Assembly (NCBI GenBank): GCA_947456825.1
Contig: CANGTM010000011.1
Coordinates: forward strand, 1-37,050
Length of the DNA: 37,050 nt
Direction: 5' to 3'
Source of the DNA: Chitinophagaceae bacterium
GTDB lineage: Bacteria; Bacteroidota; Bacteroidia; Chitinophagales; Chitinophagaceae
A program made the translations under genes and the position numbers. Position 1 is the first letter of the stretch; each line of letters starts with the position of its first letter. Shown here piece by piece: positions 1-10,600 of the stretch. The notes beneath the pieces were generated by a model that saw nothing but the letters and a program-made list of their open reading frames with translations, searched no databases and was not told where the DNA came from.

Positions 1-1
1 A

Positions 2-1459
2 CCCAACGGCACCGCCCGTCAACAAGCTATAGGAGGAGCCATGGCATCGCTCGGTGGCGATCTCTCTGCGTTGTTCGTTAATCCGGCCGGACTGGGATTT
101 TACAAGACCTGTGACCTGATTTTATCGCCGGCCTACCAGCGCCTTCGCAATAAAAGCACTTATCTGGGAAGAACCGAGTCCGATCAGCGTGGCAATCTTG
201 GATTTGGCATCATTGGCCTGGTGACGGGCACCCAATTTCAGGACCATGGAACGGGAAAGAGGGGCGAGCAAAAAAGAACAGGCGCATTTGCCATTGCGCT
301 TAACCAGACGACCACGTTTAGCAGTAACCTACTGTACCGCGGACTCAACAACCGCCACTCCTATTCACAGCGGTTTTTAGAAGAGGTGGGATCGATCGGT
401 GATGCCAACCGGGTAGCGCAAGACTTTCCCTTTGGAAGCAGCCTGGCCTTCAATACCTACTGGATAGATACTATTGGAGGGGGAAGCTCCGGGAATTTTC
501 GCTATAAGACAAGAGCCACCCCTTCTTCAGGGCTCTTACAAGAAAACTCCATTCGCAGCCGCGGTGCCGTCAACGAATTGGCCCTGGGTTACGGGGGATC
601 AGTGAACGAAAAGATCTATTTTGGATTTACGCTGGGCATTCCCTTTATTTTTTACAACCGTACCAGCACGTTTACAGAGGCCGATGCTACCCAAGACCTT
701 AACAACTTCGATTACGCGACCCTAGAACAAAGACTGGAAACAAACGGAAATGGATTAAACCTGAAGCTAGGCATGATCTATCGTCCCGCACCCTTCTGGC
801 GGTTTGGCATTAGCTTTCATACACCTACCTGGCTACGTCTAACCGACATTTACGCTGCCACTGTTACCACAGACACCGAAAACTACAAGGGGGTACAAAC
901 ACAAGCTTCCTCGCTTTTTACAAACGGAGAGGATGCGCAGTTCACCTATTTTCATCTTACACCCTACCGCTTTTTGGTTAGTGGGTCGTACGTGATCAAC
1001 GAAACAGCCGACGTAACCAGGCAAAAAGGATTTCTAACGGCAGACTTGGAATATGTGAACTACAGCGCCTCCTCTTTTCGGGTGGATCCGGAAATTGACA
1101 ATAGCCAATCGACCCGCAACTATTTTAAGGACCTCAACAAGACTATCGATAACTCATTTAGAAGCGCCCTCAATCTTCGCGTGGGCGGCGAGCTAAAGTT
1201 TACCACTCTAATGACAAGGGCCGGATTCGCCTTACTGGGAAATCCCTACCGCGAGAGCTATTCTCCACAAGGACGTCGAGTACAACTTAGCGGTGGTCTT
1301 GGCTATCGAAATAAGGGCAATTTTGTTGATGTGACCTTTGTACATACTACCGGCAAGGACTCACACTACGCCTATCGCCTGTCGCAACAAGCAGTGGAAG
1401 GAGCACGTATAGATGCCCGCGGAAGCCGCCTGGTACTCACCTTTGGTCACAAATTTTAA
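2..1459 (+). CDS. OmpP1/FadL-like outer-membrane beta-barrel protein, 5' partial
   Basis: The reading frame is open from the first bases of the window, so the gene begins upstream and 485 residues are visible. The first in-frame ATG (position 41) is not the start. The residues before it (NGTARQQAIGGAMASLGGD) run into ALFVNPAGLGFYK and together form the N-terminal Gly/Ala-rich signature that follows the signal peptide in Bacteroidota OmpP1/FadL/TodX-type porins. The rest alternates polar and aromatic residues in the manner of a transmembrane barrel and ends in a strand finishing LVLTFGHKF, typical of outer-membrane insertion signals. Proteins of this family admit hydrophobic compounds through the outer membrane, but the substrate cannot be read here. 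The gene converges on the asparaginase-like gene with 8 bases between stop codons. The family call is fairly secure; the function is by homology only. Confidence 0.8.
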   Translation, partial: PNGTARQQAIGGAMASLGGDLSALFVNPAGLGFYKTCDLILSPAYQRLRNKSTYLGRTESDQRGNLGFGIIGLVTGTQFQDHGTGKRGEQKRTGAFAIALNQTTTFSSNLLYRGLNNRHSYSQRFLEEVGSIGDANRVAQDFPFGSSLAFNTYWIDTIGGGSSGNFRYKTRATPSSGLLQENSIRSRGAVNELALGYGGSVNEKIYFGFTLGIPFIFYNRTSTFTEADATQDLNNFDYATLEQRLETNGNGLNLKLGMIYRPAPFWRFGISFHTPTWLRLTDIYAATVTTDTENYKGVQTQASSLFTNGEDAQFTYFHLTPYRFLVSGSYVINETADVTRQKGFLTADLEYVNYSASSFRVDPEIDNSQSTRNYFKDLNKTIDNSFRSALNLRVGGELKFTTLMTRAGFALLGNPYRESYSPQGRRVQLSGGLGYRNKGNFVDVTFVHTTGKDSHYAYRLSQQAVEGARIDARGSRLVLTFGHKF

Positions 1460-1467
1460 TCGACCGC

Positions 1468-2523
1468 TCACTTAAAGATAAAGGTCTCCGTCTGCAGCAT
1501 GCCCGTTGACTTTTCTTTTTTGATGTAACCCCGGTACATTCCCTCTGTACAAAAAGGCATAGAGATATTTCCTTGCTTATCGACCGCGATCAACCCTCCG
1601 TCTCCACCGAGGGCAGGCAATTGCCGCATCACCAATTCTTCGGCAGCCTGCTGTAACGGTTGTCGCCCGAATTCCATTCGATCACTGATCGATTTGGCCA
1701 TCACCAGCCGTAAAAAGTACTCGCCCCAACCTGTACAACTAATAGCCACGGTACTATCGTTAGCATAGGTTCCGCTGCCAATGATGGGAGCGTCGCCTAC
1801 CCTGCCCCACTTTTTGTTGGTCATACCACCGGTGCTGGTGGCGGCCGCCAAGCGACCTTGTTGATCGAGTGCAACGGCACCTACCGTGCCATAACGGCTG
1901 ATACGTTGCTCTTGTAAAGCAGCGGCGCTACGATTGGGAGTACCAGCAGAGGTAAGAGAATCTCTTTTTTGGGCTCGCTGCAAAGACTCCCATCTTTCCG
2001 GTGTGTAGAAATAAGAGGGATCTACGATCTCCAGCCCTTGCTCTTTGGCAAAGGACTCTGCACCTTTTCCGGTCAACAGTACATGCTCTGAGCGTTCCAT
2101 AACGGCTCGGGCTGCCGAGATAGGATTACGAATGGTTCGCACCCCGGCAATAGAGCCCGCCCTCAAGGTTGTACCCTCCATGATGGCCGCATCCAACTCA
2201 TTTACACCCTCGGCCGTAAACACAGCTCCCTTACCTGCATTAAAGAGTGGATCGTCTTCGAGAACACGAACACAAGCCTCCACGGCATTGAGAGAAGAAC
2301 CTCCCTTTTCCAATATGGCCGCACCCGCTTGTAAGGCTTTATTAAGAGAGGCATGATAGCGTTTTTCGCGCTCGGGTGTCATCTGGTCCTTACTTATTGT
2401 TCCGGCTCCACCATGGATCACCAGCACATAATTTCCCAAAGAGGAAGTAGGCACCGGCGCAGTCGATTGGGCGATTCCACAAAAGCTACTCAATAAGCAG
2501 GCAACAAAAAGCAGGCGTTTCAT
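1468..2523 (-). CDS. Secreted isoaspartyl peptidase/L-asparaginase (Ntn-hydrolase family)
   Basis: The 351-residue product belongs to the plant-type asparaginase/isoaspartyl aminopeptidase family, which cleaves beta-aspartyl peptides and asparagine. Visible motifs are HGGAGTISKD near the N-terminus, NAGKGAVFTAEGVNELDAAI, and the autocleavage site RYGTVGAVALD, in which Thr213 would become the N-terminal nucleophile of the beta subunit. It is followed by TGGMTNKKWGRVGDAPIIGS and GTYAND, the substrate-binding section. I chose the ATG at 2523 over an ATG nine codons upstream because it gives a clean signal peptide (MKRLLFVACLLSSFCGIAQ), which implies periplasmic export. Glycosylasparaginase is a close alternative, but the GGMTNK...GRVGD wording favours the isoaspartyl peptidase side. 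It is transcribed divergently from the TamB-like gene. Confidence 0.88.
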   Translation of the reverse strand: MKRLLFVACLLSSFCGIAQSTAPVPTSSLGNYVLVIHGGAGTISKDQMTPEREKRYHASLNKALQAGAAILEKGGSSLNAVEACVRVLEDDPLFNAGKGAVFTAEGVNELDAAIMEGTTLRAGSIAGVRTIRNPISAARAVMERSEHVLLTGKGAESFAKEQGLEIVDPSYFYTPERWESLQRAQKRDSLTSAGTPNRSAAALQEQRISRYGTVGAVALDQQGRLAAATSTGGMTNKKWGRVGDAPIIGSGTYANDSTVAISCTGWGEYFLRLVMAKSISDRMEFGRQPLQQAAEELVMRQLPALGGDGGLIAVDKQGNISMPFCTEGMYRGYIKKEKSTGMLQTETFIFK

Positions 2524-2639
2524 AGGGTCGATTTTAAGCAATTTAACCAATCTTACTGGGGCTCTTTCACTAATTTTACAACGAACGAATTTTTCTGAGA
2601 ACAGCAGCGAAAATAATAAAGTGGGCAGCCATTACTGTC

Positions 2640-5600
2640 TTGATATTGCTTTGCAGCATTTTTTTGCTGCTCAAGACACCTGCCGTGCAAAGCTGGCTGG
2701 GGAAAAAAGTAGCCGGGCTACTCTCTACCAGACTGGCCACTCGAATAGCGGTAGACCGCGTTTCGTTTTCGTTATTGGACCGATTTGCGCTGCAAGGATT
2801 GCTGGTGATGGACCGTCAACAAGACACCATCGTGTATGCTCAACAACTAGAGCTGCGCCTTACCGACTGGTTTTTTGTAAAGGATAGCATTGATCTTACG
2901 CATGTACAACTCGATAATGCATTTGTAAGACTCTATCGAAGCGACAGTATATGGCGGCATCAGTTCATTATCGATTATTTTACCGGAGGATCAGCCGACA
3001 GCAGCAAGCCGGCCAAAAAAACGGCACCGGTGCACCTACACCACCTCTCACTTCGCTCCATCCGATTTGAACGTACTGACCGCTGGGAAGGAAACTCGCT
3101 GCACGCCCGCTTGGAGCAACTGGAGCTGGAGGCCGATCGCCTCTCTACCGACAGTAGACCCATTCGCATCCGATCGTTGCTAATAGATGACCCACAAATG
3201 AGCTGGGACCAATTTGCTGCCACAAAAGCAACCGCTTCAAAAAAAAGTGAACAGCCGTCTTACGTAAAGCCTGATACCGAGCAAGGTTCTTTTTTTCCGG
3301 TAGACCTACCTAATCTTCAACTAAGACGCGTTGAAATAAGAAATGGCAGCCTGACCATTACACAGCAAGGCAGAAAACTTGTTCCCGGCTTGTTCGATGC
3401 CAACCAGCCGGCCATCAATGAACTAAATCTTTTACTCAGTAATACATCCATCGAAGGAGATACGCTACAAAGTACACTTACGCTTAGTGCTAAGGAACGC
3501 AGTGGCTTTGCGATAAAAAAATTGGAAAGTAAGGTAGCCTGGACGCCCGGTAGCATAACGTTAGACAGCTTCTTGCTGCAGACCGATCATAGCGTTGTAA
3601 AACAACGGACCCAACTTCGTTTTCCTACATCGACCCCTCAAGCGGCTTTGAGAGAGGCGGCTCATATAGAGACACAGATCTTGTATTCGCTCATCAGCAG
3701 TAAAGACATTGCTTTTTTCTATCCTGCCGCCGCTGCTTTTAACAAAGATGTTCAACTAAAGGCAAGAATCAGTGGCAATACCGATCATCTCGACATCACC
3801 GACATTCTTTTGCAAGCAGGCAATGAGAGCTTCTTGCAGGGAGACATAACATTGCGGCAGCTGAGGGATCAACGAAAAAGAAGGATCGATCTGCTGGCAA
3901 AACGTCTGAACACCTCGTATGAGGACCTTGTACTGTTTATACCATCGTTAGCCCAACAAAAAAATATTGACCTGTCGAAGCTACGCTACCTGCGATTTCA
4001 GGGCTCGCTCACCGCACAACAACAACAATTTACCGCTAGGGGAAACTGGCAGACCGGTTTGGGAACCGTAGGCACACAACTCCAGGTAAAGCTAGCTGCC
4101 AACCGACCTCCGGAATATGATGGCTCGATTGAACTCTCCGCCTTTGACCTGGGTGCGCTCAGTGGAGTATCCTCGCTAGGCCGCATTGATTTTAAAGGCA
4201 GCACGCAAGGCCGGGGAATACGGTGGCCGGATGCAGCGTCAACTTTCGAGGGCGTTATTAGTACGCTGGAATACAACAATTACACCTATCGCAACATTCG
4301 AATAGAGGGCTCGCTACGAGATCAATTATTTCGTTTTAAAACGCGGATACAAGATGAACACTTGTCAACAGGACCCCTCGAAGCCACTTTTTACGCCGGT
4401 AACACAGAAACAAAGATCCAAGTGATTGGCACGATCGAAAAAGCTTCCCTAAAAGAACTCGGGCTTTCTGCAAAGCCTATTCAACTTTCTGGACAAGTCG
4501 AGTCTGATATCAGATACCAAGATAGGAGTCAACTGGAGGCAACTCTCGCCTTTCGGAATGCGGCCATTAGCGTAAGAGATGAGCTGCTCCCGCTAGATTC
4601 CCTCGTCGTACAGATCAATAACACCGAACTACAAAAAAACATCACGGTACACTCCAACGAATTCAGCGCATACCTGAAGGGGCAGTACCAGTTAGACGAG
4701 ATTGGTTTGATCGGACAACATTTTTTAGCCCGCTACTACCCTTCTCAATTCACACTCCCTACTCAGCCGGCCCCCGATACCCGGCTCGACTTTTCGTTGC
4801 AAACCATGCTGGCAGGACCATTTTTGACCGCATTGGCACCTGGCTGGTCAGGATTGAACTATAGCAGCATTGAGGGCCACTGGTCTGCTGCCGAAAATAC
4901 CTTTTCGCTGCAGGCTGTCATACCCGAATTACGCTACGAACAATATGGCGCTGAGCGGATCATCATTAACAGTGCGGCTGCCAATGACCGTCTGCAACTG
5001 GAGGGAAGCGTCTCGCAATTTACCTTTAACGATACCGTATCGTTACCGCCCGTAAACTTGCAGTTTAGCGCCAGCAATGACTCCTCGAGAATACAGCTAC
5101 GCTCTGGCAAAGGAAGTGGCGTTGAAAAACTTAATCTGAATGCGCTGGTGACCACTTTCAAAGACGGCTTTGCGCTGCACTGGGACCCCTCCGACTTTAC
5201 GATCAATGGAAAACTATGGACGCTTGGCGAAGAAGGAGAGCTGGTGCTAAGAAAAAATAGCCCGGTAAGCGGCGATCTGTTGTTGTACGAGGGGGAGCAA
5301 CAGGTAAGGCTGCGCACCATGGCCAGAGAGGCGGATCAAAAAGACAGGATCAGTCTGGAATTGTCCAATATCAATCTGAATGACGTTGCCCCCTATGTAC
5401 TGCCCGATAATCGACTTGAGGGTGTTGTATCAGGAAAACTAATTTTTGAAGATCCGGTGGGTCATCTACGTATCAGCAGCGGTCCAATAACAACCCGTTT
5501 ACTACGGCTGGACAATGATTCGATCGGAGAACTCAGCGCTCAACTGTCGTTTGATCAAGAGAGCGGTATACTCGCGGCACAGGGCTCGACACTCAATCAA

Positions 5601-7397
5601 CAAGAACGGTTATCGTTCGACATGCTACTACATACGAAAGACTCATTAACCGAAAAAAACAAGATCTCGCTCAACACACAGCAATATCCCATTAAATTAC
5701 TCGAGCGTTTCTTAGGTGATCTTTTCAGTGATATTACAGGCTATTTGACTGGCGATATACTCATTGGCGGAGACTTAAATCGACCTGCCGTGACCGGAAA
5801 GGGGCGTCTTAGTAACGCGGGACTTCGTGTCAACTACACCCAATGCTATTACAGCATCGAAGACAAGGAGATCGAGCTGACGCCCACCCGTATCGAATTG
5901 AATGGGCTGGTACTGCGTGATACCGTTACCCAAAATCCGATCTATATAACCGGTGGTATCGATCATCAATCCTTCTACGACCTGTTCTATGACCTCGATG
6001 TGTCGACCCGTAAACCTGGTACGCGTGGCGAACAAGAGAACCGTCCTGTGCAACTGCTCAATACGACCCGTTCCGACAACGACATGTTCTACGGAAACGT
6101 AAAGGGAACGGCCCTGTTGCAATTGCGCGGCCCGCAAAGCGACATGGTGATGACGCTCAATGCAACGGCATCGGACAAAGACAGCAGTTTCGTGACGCTG
6201 CCACCGGGCACCGGACGCGAGAGCGGTACGGCTGATTTTTTAGTAGAGAGAAAATTCGGAAAAGAGATCGAAAATGAGGATTACGAAAGAAGTGGTGACA
6301 ATATTCTTTTTGACTTGGAGCTGACGGCTAATCCGTTGGTGCAAGTAAAAGTGGTTCTCGACGAACTGACCGGAGACGAGATCAAAGGAAAAGGAAGCGG
6401 TACGCTCAAGATCCGATCGGGCACTACCGAACCTCTTACGCTTCGCGGAAGACTTGGGATAGAGGAAGGCAGCTACTTGTTCACCTTTCAATCCTTTTTT
6501 AAAAAACCTTTCGAGATCAGAAAAGGGGCTACCAACTATATTGAGTGGAATGGTGATCCCTATGACGCTGACATCAAATTCGAGGCTGTTTACAAAAGCG
6601 AACGGGTCAGCTTTGCGCCACTGGCCAGTACACTTAACTTGACCGCCGATGTGAGCAATGCGCGCAGTGATGTATATGTTATTGCCAAGCTGACCGACAA
6701 ACTATTCAAGCCCTCCATCAATTTTTCGCTTGATTTTCCCCCCAACAGTATAGCCACGGTCAACCCTGAACTGACCCTGCTGATAAGGCAGCTGCAGAAT
6801 AATGTCAACGAGCTCAACCGACAAGTTACCTACCTGATCGTATTCAACAGTTTTGCCCCTAATGAGCTGGGCGGAAGTCTATCGGGCGCAGGCGTTAATG
6901 TAAGCACCATATCGGGAATATTATTATCGGTGCTTAGCGATCAGATCAACAAACTTTTTAGCAACTTGCTTAGAAGCGATAAGTACCGCATCAATCTCAA
7001 CACTTCGTTATACAATAGAAATTTATTGGCATCAAGCAGCACGGCACTCAACCTAAGCAGCAACGTTAACTTCTCTATTGGACGCTCCTTTTTTGACAAT
7101 CGTTTCATCATCTCGACCGGACTGGGAATGGATGCCCCGCTGGGACAAGGAGCCCAGTCAAGCGTTCAACAAAGCATCTTGCTGCTTCCTGACGTTACGA
7201 TGGAATGGTTGATCAACCCTAGCGGGACCATCCGGGCCTCATTTTTCTACCGGACCAATGCCGATTTTCTTACGGCCAGCACCAGCGCCAGTGTGGTCAG
7301 GTCGCGCCGGGCAGGGGCCAGCCTGTCCTATAAAAGGGAGTACGACAAATTGTCTGATTTTTTTGGCGGGTCAAAAAAGAAAAAGAAGTCGAATTAA
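2640..7397 (+). CDS. TamB/DUF490-family translocation and assembly module protein
   Basis: This very large protein (1585 residues from the TTG at 2640) has an N-terminal membrane segment followed by repetitive beta-rich sequence and a conserved C-terminal DUF490 region of about 400 residues (for example LRGRLGIEEGSYLFTF and ATVNPELTLLIRQLQ). It ends in a lysine-rich tail, GGSKKKKKSN. TamB-like proteins span the periplasm and are linked to outer-membrane protein assembly and lipid transport. Bacteroidota members are usually about 1,500-1,700 residues, so length is normal. The start is uncertain: TTG 2640 is the only conventional start codon after the in-frame stop at 2571-2573, yet the membrane-anchor sequence reads through upstream (RTAAKIIKWAAITV), suggesting translation begins near 2589-2600 at a rare codon such as ATT or CTG. 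The family is secure; the exact 5' end is not. Confidence 0.85.
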   Translation: MILLCSIFLLLKTPAVQSWLGKKVAGLLSTRLATRIAVDRVSFSLLDRFALQGLLVMDRQQDTIVYAQQLELRLTDWFFVKDSIDLTHVQLDNAFVRLYRSDSIWRHQFIIDYFTGGSADSSKPAKKTAPVHLHHLSLRSIRFERTDRWEGNSLHARLEQLELEADRLSTDSRPIRIRSLLIDDPQMSWDQFAATKATASKKSEQPSYVKPDTEQGSFFPVDLPNLQLRRVEIRNGSLTITQQGRKLVPGLFDANQPAINELNLLLSNTSIEGDTLQSTLTLSAKERSGFAIKKLESKVAWTPGSITLDSFLLQTDHSVVKQRTQLRFPTSTPQAALREAAHIETQILYSLISSKDIAFFYPAAAAFNKDVQLKARISGNTDHLDITDILLQAGNESFLQGDITLRQLRDQRKRRIDLLAKRLNTSYEDLVLFIPSLAQQKNIDLSKLRYLRFQGSLTAQQQQFTARGNWQTGLGTVGTQLQVKLAANRPPEYDGSIELSAFDLGALSGVSSLGRIDFKGSTQGRGIRWPDAASTFEGVISTLEYNNYTYRNIRIEGSLRDQLFRFKTRIQDEHLSTGPLEATFYAGNTETKIQVIGTIEKASLKELGLSAKPIQLSGQVESDIRYQDRSQLEATLAFRNAAISVRDELLPLDSLVVQINNTELQKNITVHSNEFSAYLKGQYQLDEIGLIGQHFLARYYPSQFTLPTQPAPDTRLDFSLQTMLAGPFLTALAPGWSGLNYSSIEGHWSAAENTFSLQAVIPELRYEQYGAERIIINSAAANDRLQLEGSVSQFTFNDTVSLPPVNLQFSASNDSSRIQLRSGKGSGVEKLNLNALVTTFKDGFALHWDPSDFTINGKLWTLGEEGELVLRKNSPVSGDLLLYEGEQQVRLRTMAREADQKDRISLELSNINLNDVAPYVLPDNRLEGVVSGKLIFEDPVGHLRISSGPITTRLLRLDNDSIGELSAQLSFDQESGILAAQGSTLNQQERLSFDMLLHTKDSLTEKNKISLNTQQYPIKLLERFLGDLFSDITGYLTGDILIGGDLNRPAVTGKGRLSNAGLRVNYTQCYYSIEDKEIELTPTRIELNGLVLRDTVTQNPIYITGGIDHQSFYDLFYDLDVSTRKPGTRGEQENRPVQLLNTTRSDNDMFYGNVKGTALLQLRGPQSDMVMTLNATASDKDSSFVTLPPGTGRESGTADFLVERKFGKEIENEDYERSGDNILFDLELTANPLVQVKVVLDELTGDEIKGKGSGTLKIRSGTTEPLTLRGRLGIEEGSYLFTFQSFFKKPFEIRKGATNYIEWNGDPYDADIKFEAVYKSERVSFAPLASTLNLTADVSNARSDVYVIAKLTDKLFKPSINFSLDFPPNSIATVNPELTLLIRQLQNNVNELNRQVTYLIVFNSFAPNELGGSLSGAGVNVSTISGILLSVLSDQINKLFSNLLRSDKYRINLNTSLYNRNLLASSSTALNLSSNVNFSIGRSFFDNRFIISTGLGMDAPLGQGAQSSVQQSILLLPDVTMEWLINPSGTIRASFFYRTNADFLTASTSASVVRSRRAGASLSYKREYDKLSDFFGGSKKKKKSN

Positions 7398-7586
7398 AAT
7401 ATTGGCTTTCAAGTTTTTATAATTCAACACCCCAATTCCGGCTCCCCACGCCTTTCTCCCTTTTCTCCCGCCAGCCCATGAGCCAACTCCGCCCCCTTTG
7501 AGAGGTATGGCCCAGGTTTAATCATCTGCTTGTAAGCCATGCCGTTTGAAACTCAAATTTGTCAATATTTCGTTATATTTATTTTG

Positions 7587-7598
7587 GGGAATATTCCC
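7587..7598. promoter_or_regulatory. Perfect 12-bp palindrome upstream of the TonB-dependent receptor, possible operator
   Basis: The sequence GGGAATATTCCC is a perfect inverted repeat 29 bases before the receptor ATG at 7628. It is followed directly by TTTCTTTG, one base off the Bacteroidota -7 box TAnnTTTG, so a protein bound here would sit in the promoter. The symmetry is directly visible. The regulatory role is an inference, and a 12-bp palindrome can occur by chance. Confidence 0.35.
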
Positions 7599-7627
7599 TT
7601 TCTTTGCATCTGAAAACCAATATAAAT

Positions 7628-10600
7628 ATGCTTAAGAGAATACTCTTTCTGCTGGTGGTCGCTTTGATGACGGTTTCATCCGTTTTTGCACAGGTCACCA
7701 CCGCTGTTCTGACCGGTGATGTTAAAAGCAACAACAAAGAAGCCCTTGTCGGTGCCACGATCGTTGCCACGCACGTGCCCTCTGGAACCAGGTACTCTAC
7801 CGTTACCCGCACCGGCGGGCAGTACACCATCCAAAATATGCGGGTGGGTGGACCGTACACCATCGAGGTAAGCTACGTCGGACACCAGGCAGAAAAGTTT
7901 GAAAATATCTATTTGCAGCTTGGCGATCCCTACGTATTGAACTCAGAACTGCTTAGTACAGCTGCTGCATTGCAAAATGTGGTAGTGGGCGGCAGAAGAA
8001 ATTCAATTCTAAACGCCGGTCGTACCGGTGCCGTTACCAACGTGGGTACCCGTCAGATCAATACGCTGCCCACCTTTAGCCGCAGCATCAACGAGATCAC
8101 GCGTGCCACGCCACAAGCGAACGGCCCTTCTATCGGAGGAGGAAACTACCGTCAAAATAACTTTACGGTAGATGGTTCTGACTTCAACAATAGTTTCGGT
8201 ATCGGCTCTAACCTTCCTGCCGGCGGAGCTCCTATCTCTTTGGATGCCTTGGATGAGATCTCGATCAACATCACTCCTTTCGATATTCGCCAATCAGGCT
8301 TTATCGGTTCGGCCGTTAATGCGGTAACTCGCTCAGGTACCAATACGTTTTCTGGCTCGGTTTATCGCTATTTCCGTAACGAAAAACAAAGAGGTAATCA
8401 AGTAGAGCAAGCCAAGTTCATTCGTCCTGTAGAAGAGTTCAACCAGTATGGTTTCCGAATGGGAGGCCCCATCATCAAAAACAAGCTATTCTTCTTTATC
8501 AACTACGAGACGGAGAATCAGCCCAAGTCGATTCAAAACTTCTTTGCGGCAACTGCTGCTGCCCCTTACGGAAGTGCTCCCAATATCGTTCGCCCTACTG
8601 CAGACTCGTTGGACTTTATCAGTAAGTTCTTACTAGATAACTATGGTTATGTTACTGGCCCTTTTCAAGGATATGTGCCCAACATTGAGCGTACTAAGTA
8701 CCTGGCCCGCATTGACTGGAATATCAACGACAAACATCGCATGAACATCCGTTACAGCCAGGTTGAGGGTGGTGAACCTTTTACCCCCAGCACCTCGGTG
8801 AGCGGATCTAATGTAAACTATACCAGCAACCGTACCGCCAGCACCTCGCTTTGGTTCAAAAACTCAAACTATTTTCAGGGTGCCAATCTTTATTCATTGG
8901 CCGGTGAATTGAACTCTACTTGGGGGAAAGTCGCCAACACCTTGCGTGCTACTTACACGTTCCAAAATGACTCTCGTTCTACCGATAGCCAAGTATTTCC
9001 CTTCGTGGATATCTTAAGCAACACCGGCGGTGTTACCGGCCCGGCTCCTTACACCTCATTTGGATTTGAGCCTTTTAGCTTTGGTAACCTGCGTCAAGTA
9101 AAGACCTACTCAGTTATAAATAACCTGACCTGGACTACCGGTAAGCATAACTGGACAGTGGGTGGTCAATATGAGCTCAGTGAAACCATCAACGGTTTCC
9201 AGCGCTTTGGTACCAGCTATTATGTATTCAATACCTGGGCCGATTTTGCCAGCTCCATCAATCCTAATCCTGCTCTGCGTGCCAAGCCCAGAGATTTTGC
9301 TATCACTTACTCTCTGTCAAAGAACTTTGCACCTGCTTTCTCTTCTTTCAAATTTGCCCAGTACTCTGCGTATGGTCAAGACGAGATCGCCGTTACAAAA
9401 GATTTCCGCTTAACGCTGGGACTGCGTGTGGACCTTCCCACGTATCCCGACGTTCCCCAGATATTGACACACCCGTTAGTGCTTAATATGAATTTTGACG
9501 GCGGCGAAAAGATCAATACCGGAAATCTTCCCAAGAACCGCCTGATGTGGTCTCCCCGCTTAGGATTTAACTGGGATCTATACGGTGATCGCTCATTGCA
9601 GATCCGTGGTGGAACCGGCATCTTTACCGGTCGCGTTCCTTTCGTATGGATCGTGAGCCAGTCGGGTGATAATGGAATGATTCAGGTTACGCAGTTCTGG
9701 AATGGTCAGGCTAACACACCTGGTCCCTTCAATCCAGATCCTGCTGCCTACAGACCTGCCACAGTACCCACAGCCGGAACCATTGTACCCGGTAGCGTAA
9801 CGGCACTGGTAGAGGACTTCAGAAATCCCCAAACTTGGAAATCTACCCTTGCCATCGATACTCGTTTAGGCAAAGGAATTGTCGGAACCCTGGAAGCTAT
9901 CTTTAATAAAGACATGTACACGGCCATCTTCCGTAATCCTAATATGATCTCTCCTGCCTCTCTAGCTGTTGATGGTTATCCCGACAGACGTCCTATTTAT
10001 GGGGCTACCAACCAAACACGTTTTATCAATACGCTTAATAACGGTGTTCCTCAACCTAATGCCTCTGGAGCCTTTAACCCAGTAATATTGGATAACGGAA
10101 CCCGCGGTTATTATTTCTCACTGACCGCCAAGATCGAGAAGATGTACAGCAAAGGTCTTTCTTGGTCGGTTGCCTACACCAAATCGATGGCCTCCAACTT
10201 GTATGATGGTGGCGGAGACCAGCCTCTTTCTGCTTGGCAGGGAACCCCCAATGTGTGGGGCCCCAACGCACAGATGCTAAGCCATGCCGACTACGTGGTT
10301 CCCGATCGCGTCGTAGCCATGATCTCTTATCGCAAAGAGTATTTCAAGAATCTGGCCACTACCATCTCTGCTTTCTATAATGGTGGTATCAATGGTCGCT
10401 TCTCATATACTTACGATCTAGACTTTAATCGTGATGGTATACAAGGAAACGATCTTATGTACATTCCTACCGCTACCGAAGTACAGCAAATGTTGTTCGT
10501 TGATAATACCGTAAACGGTGTCGTATACAACCAAGCGGCCCAGAGAGCTTTATTCGAGCGTTATATTCAGCAAGACAAATACCTGCGCGCTCACCGCGGT

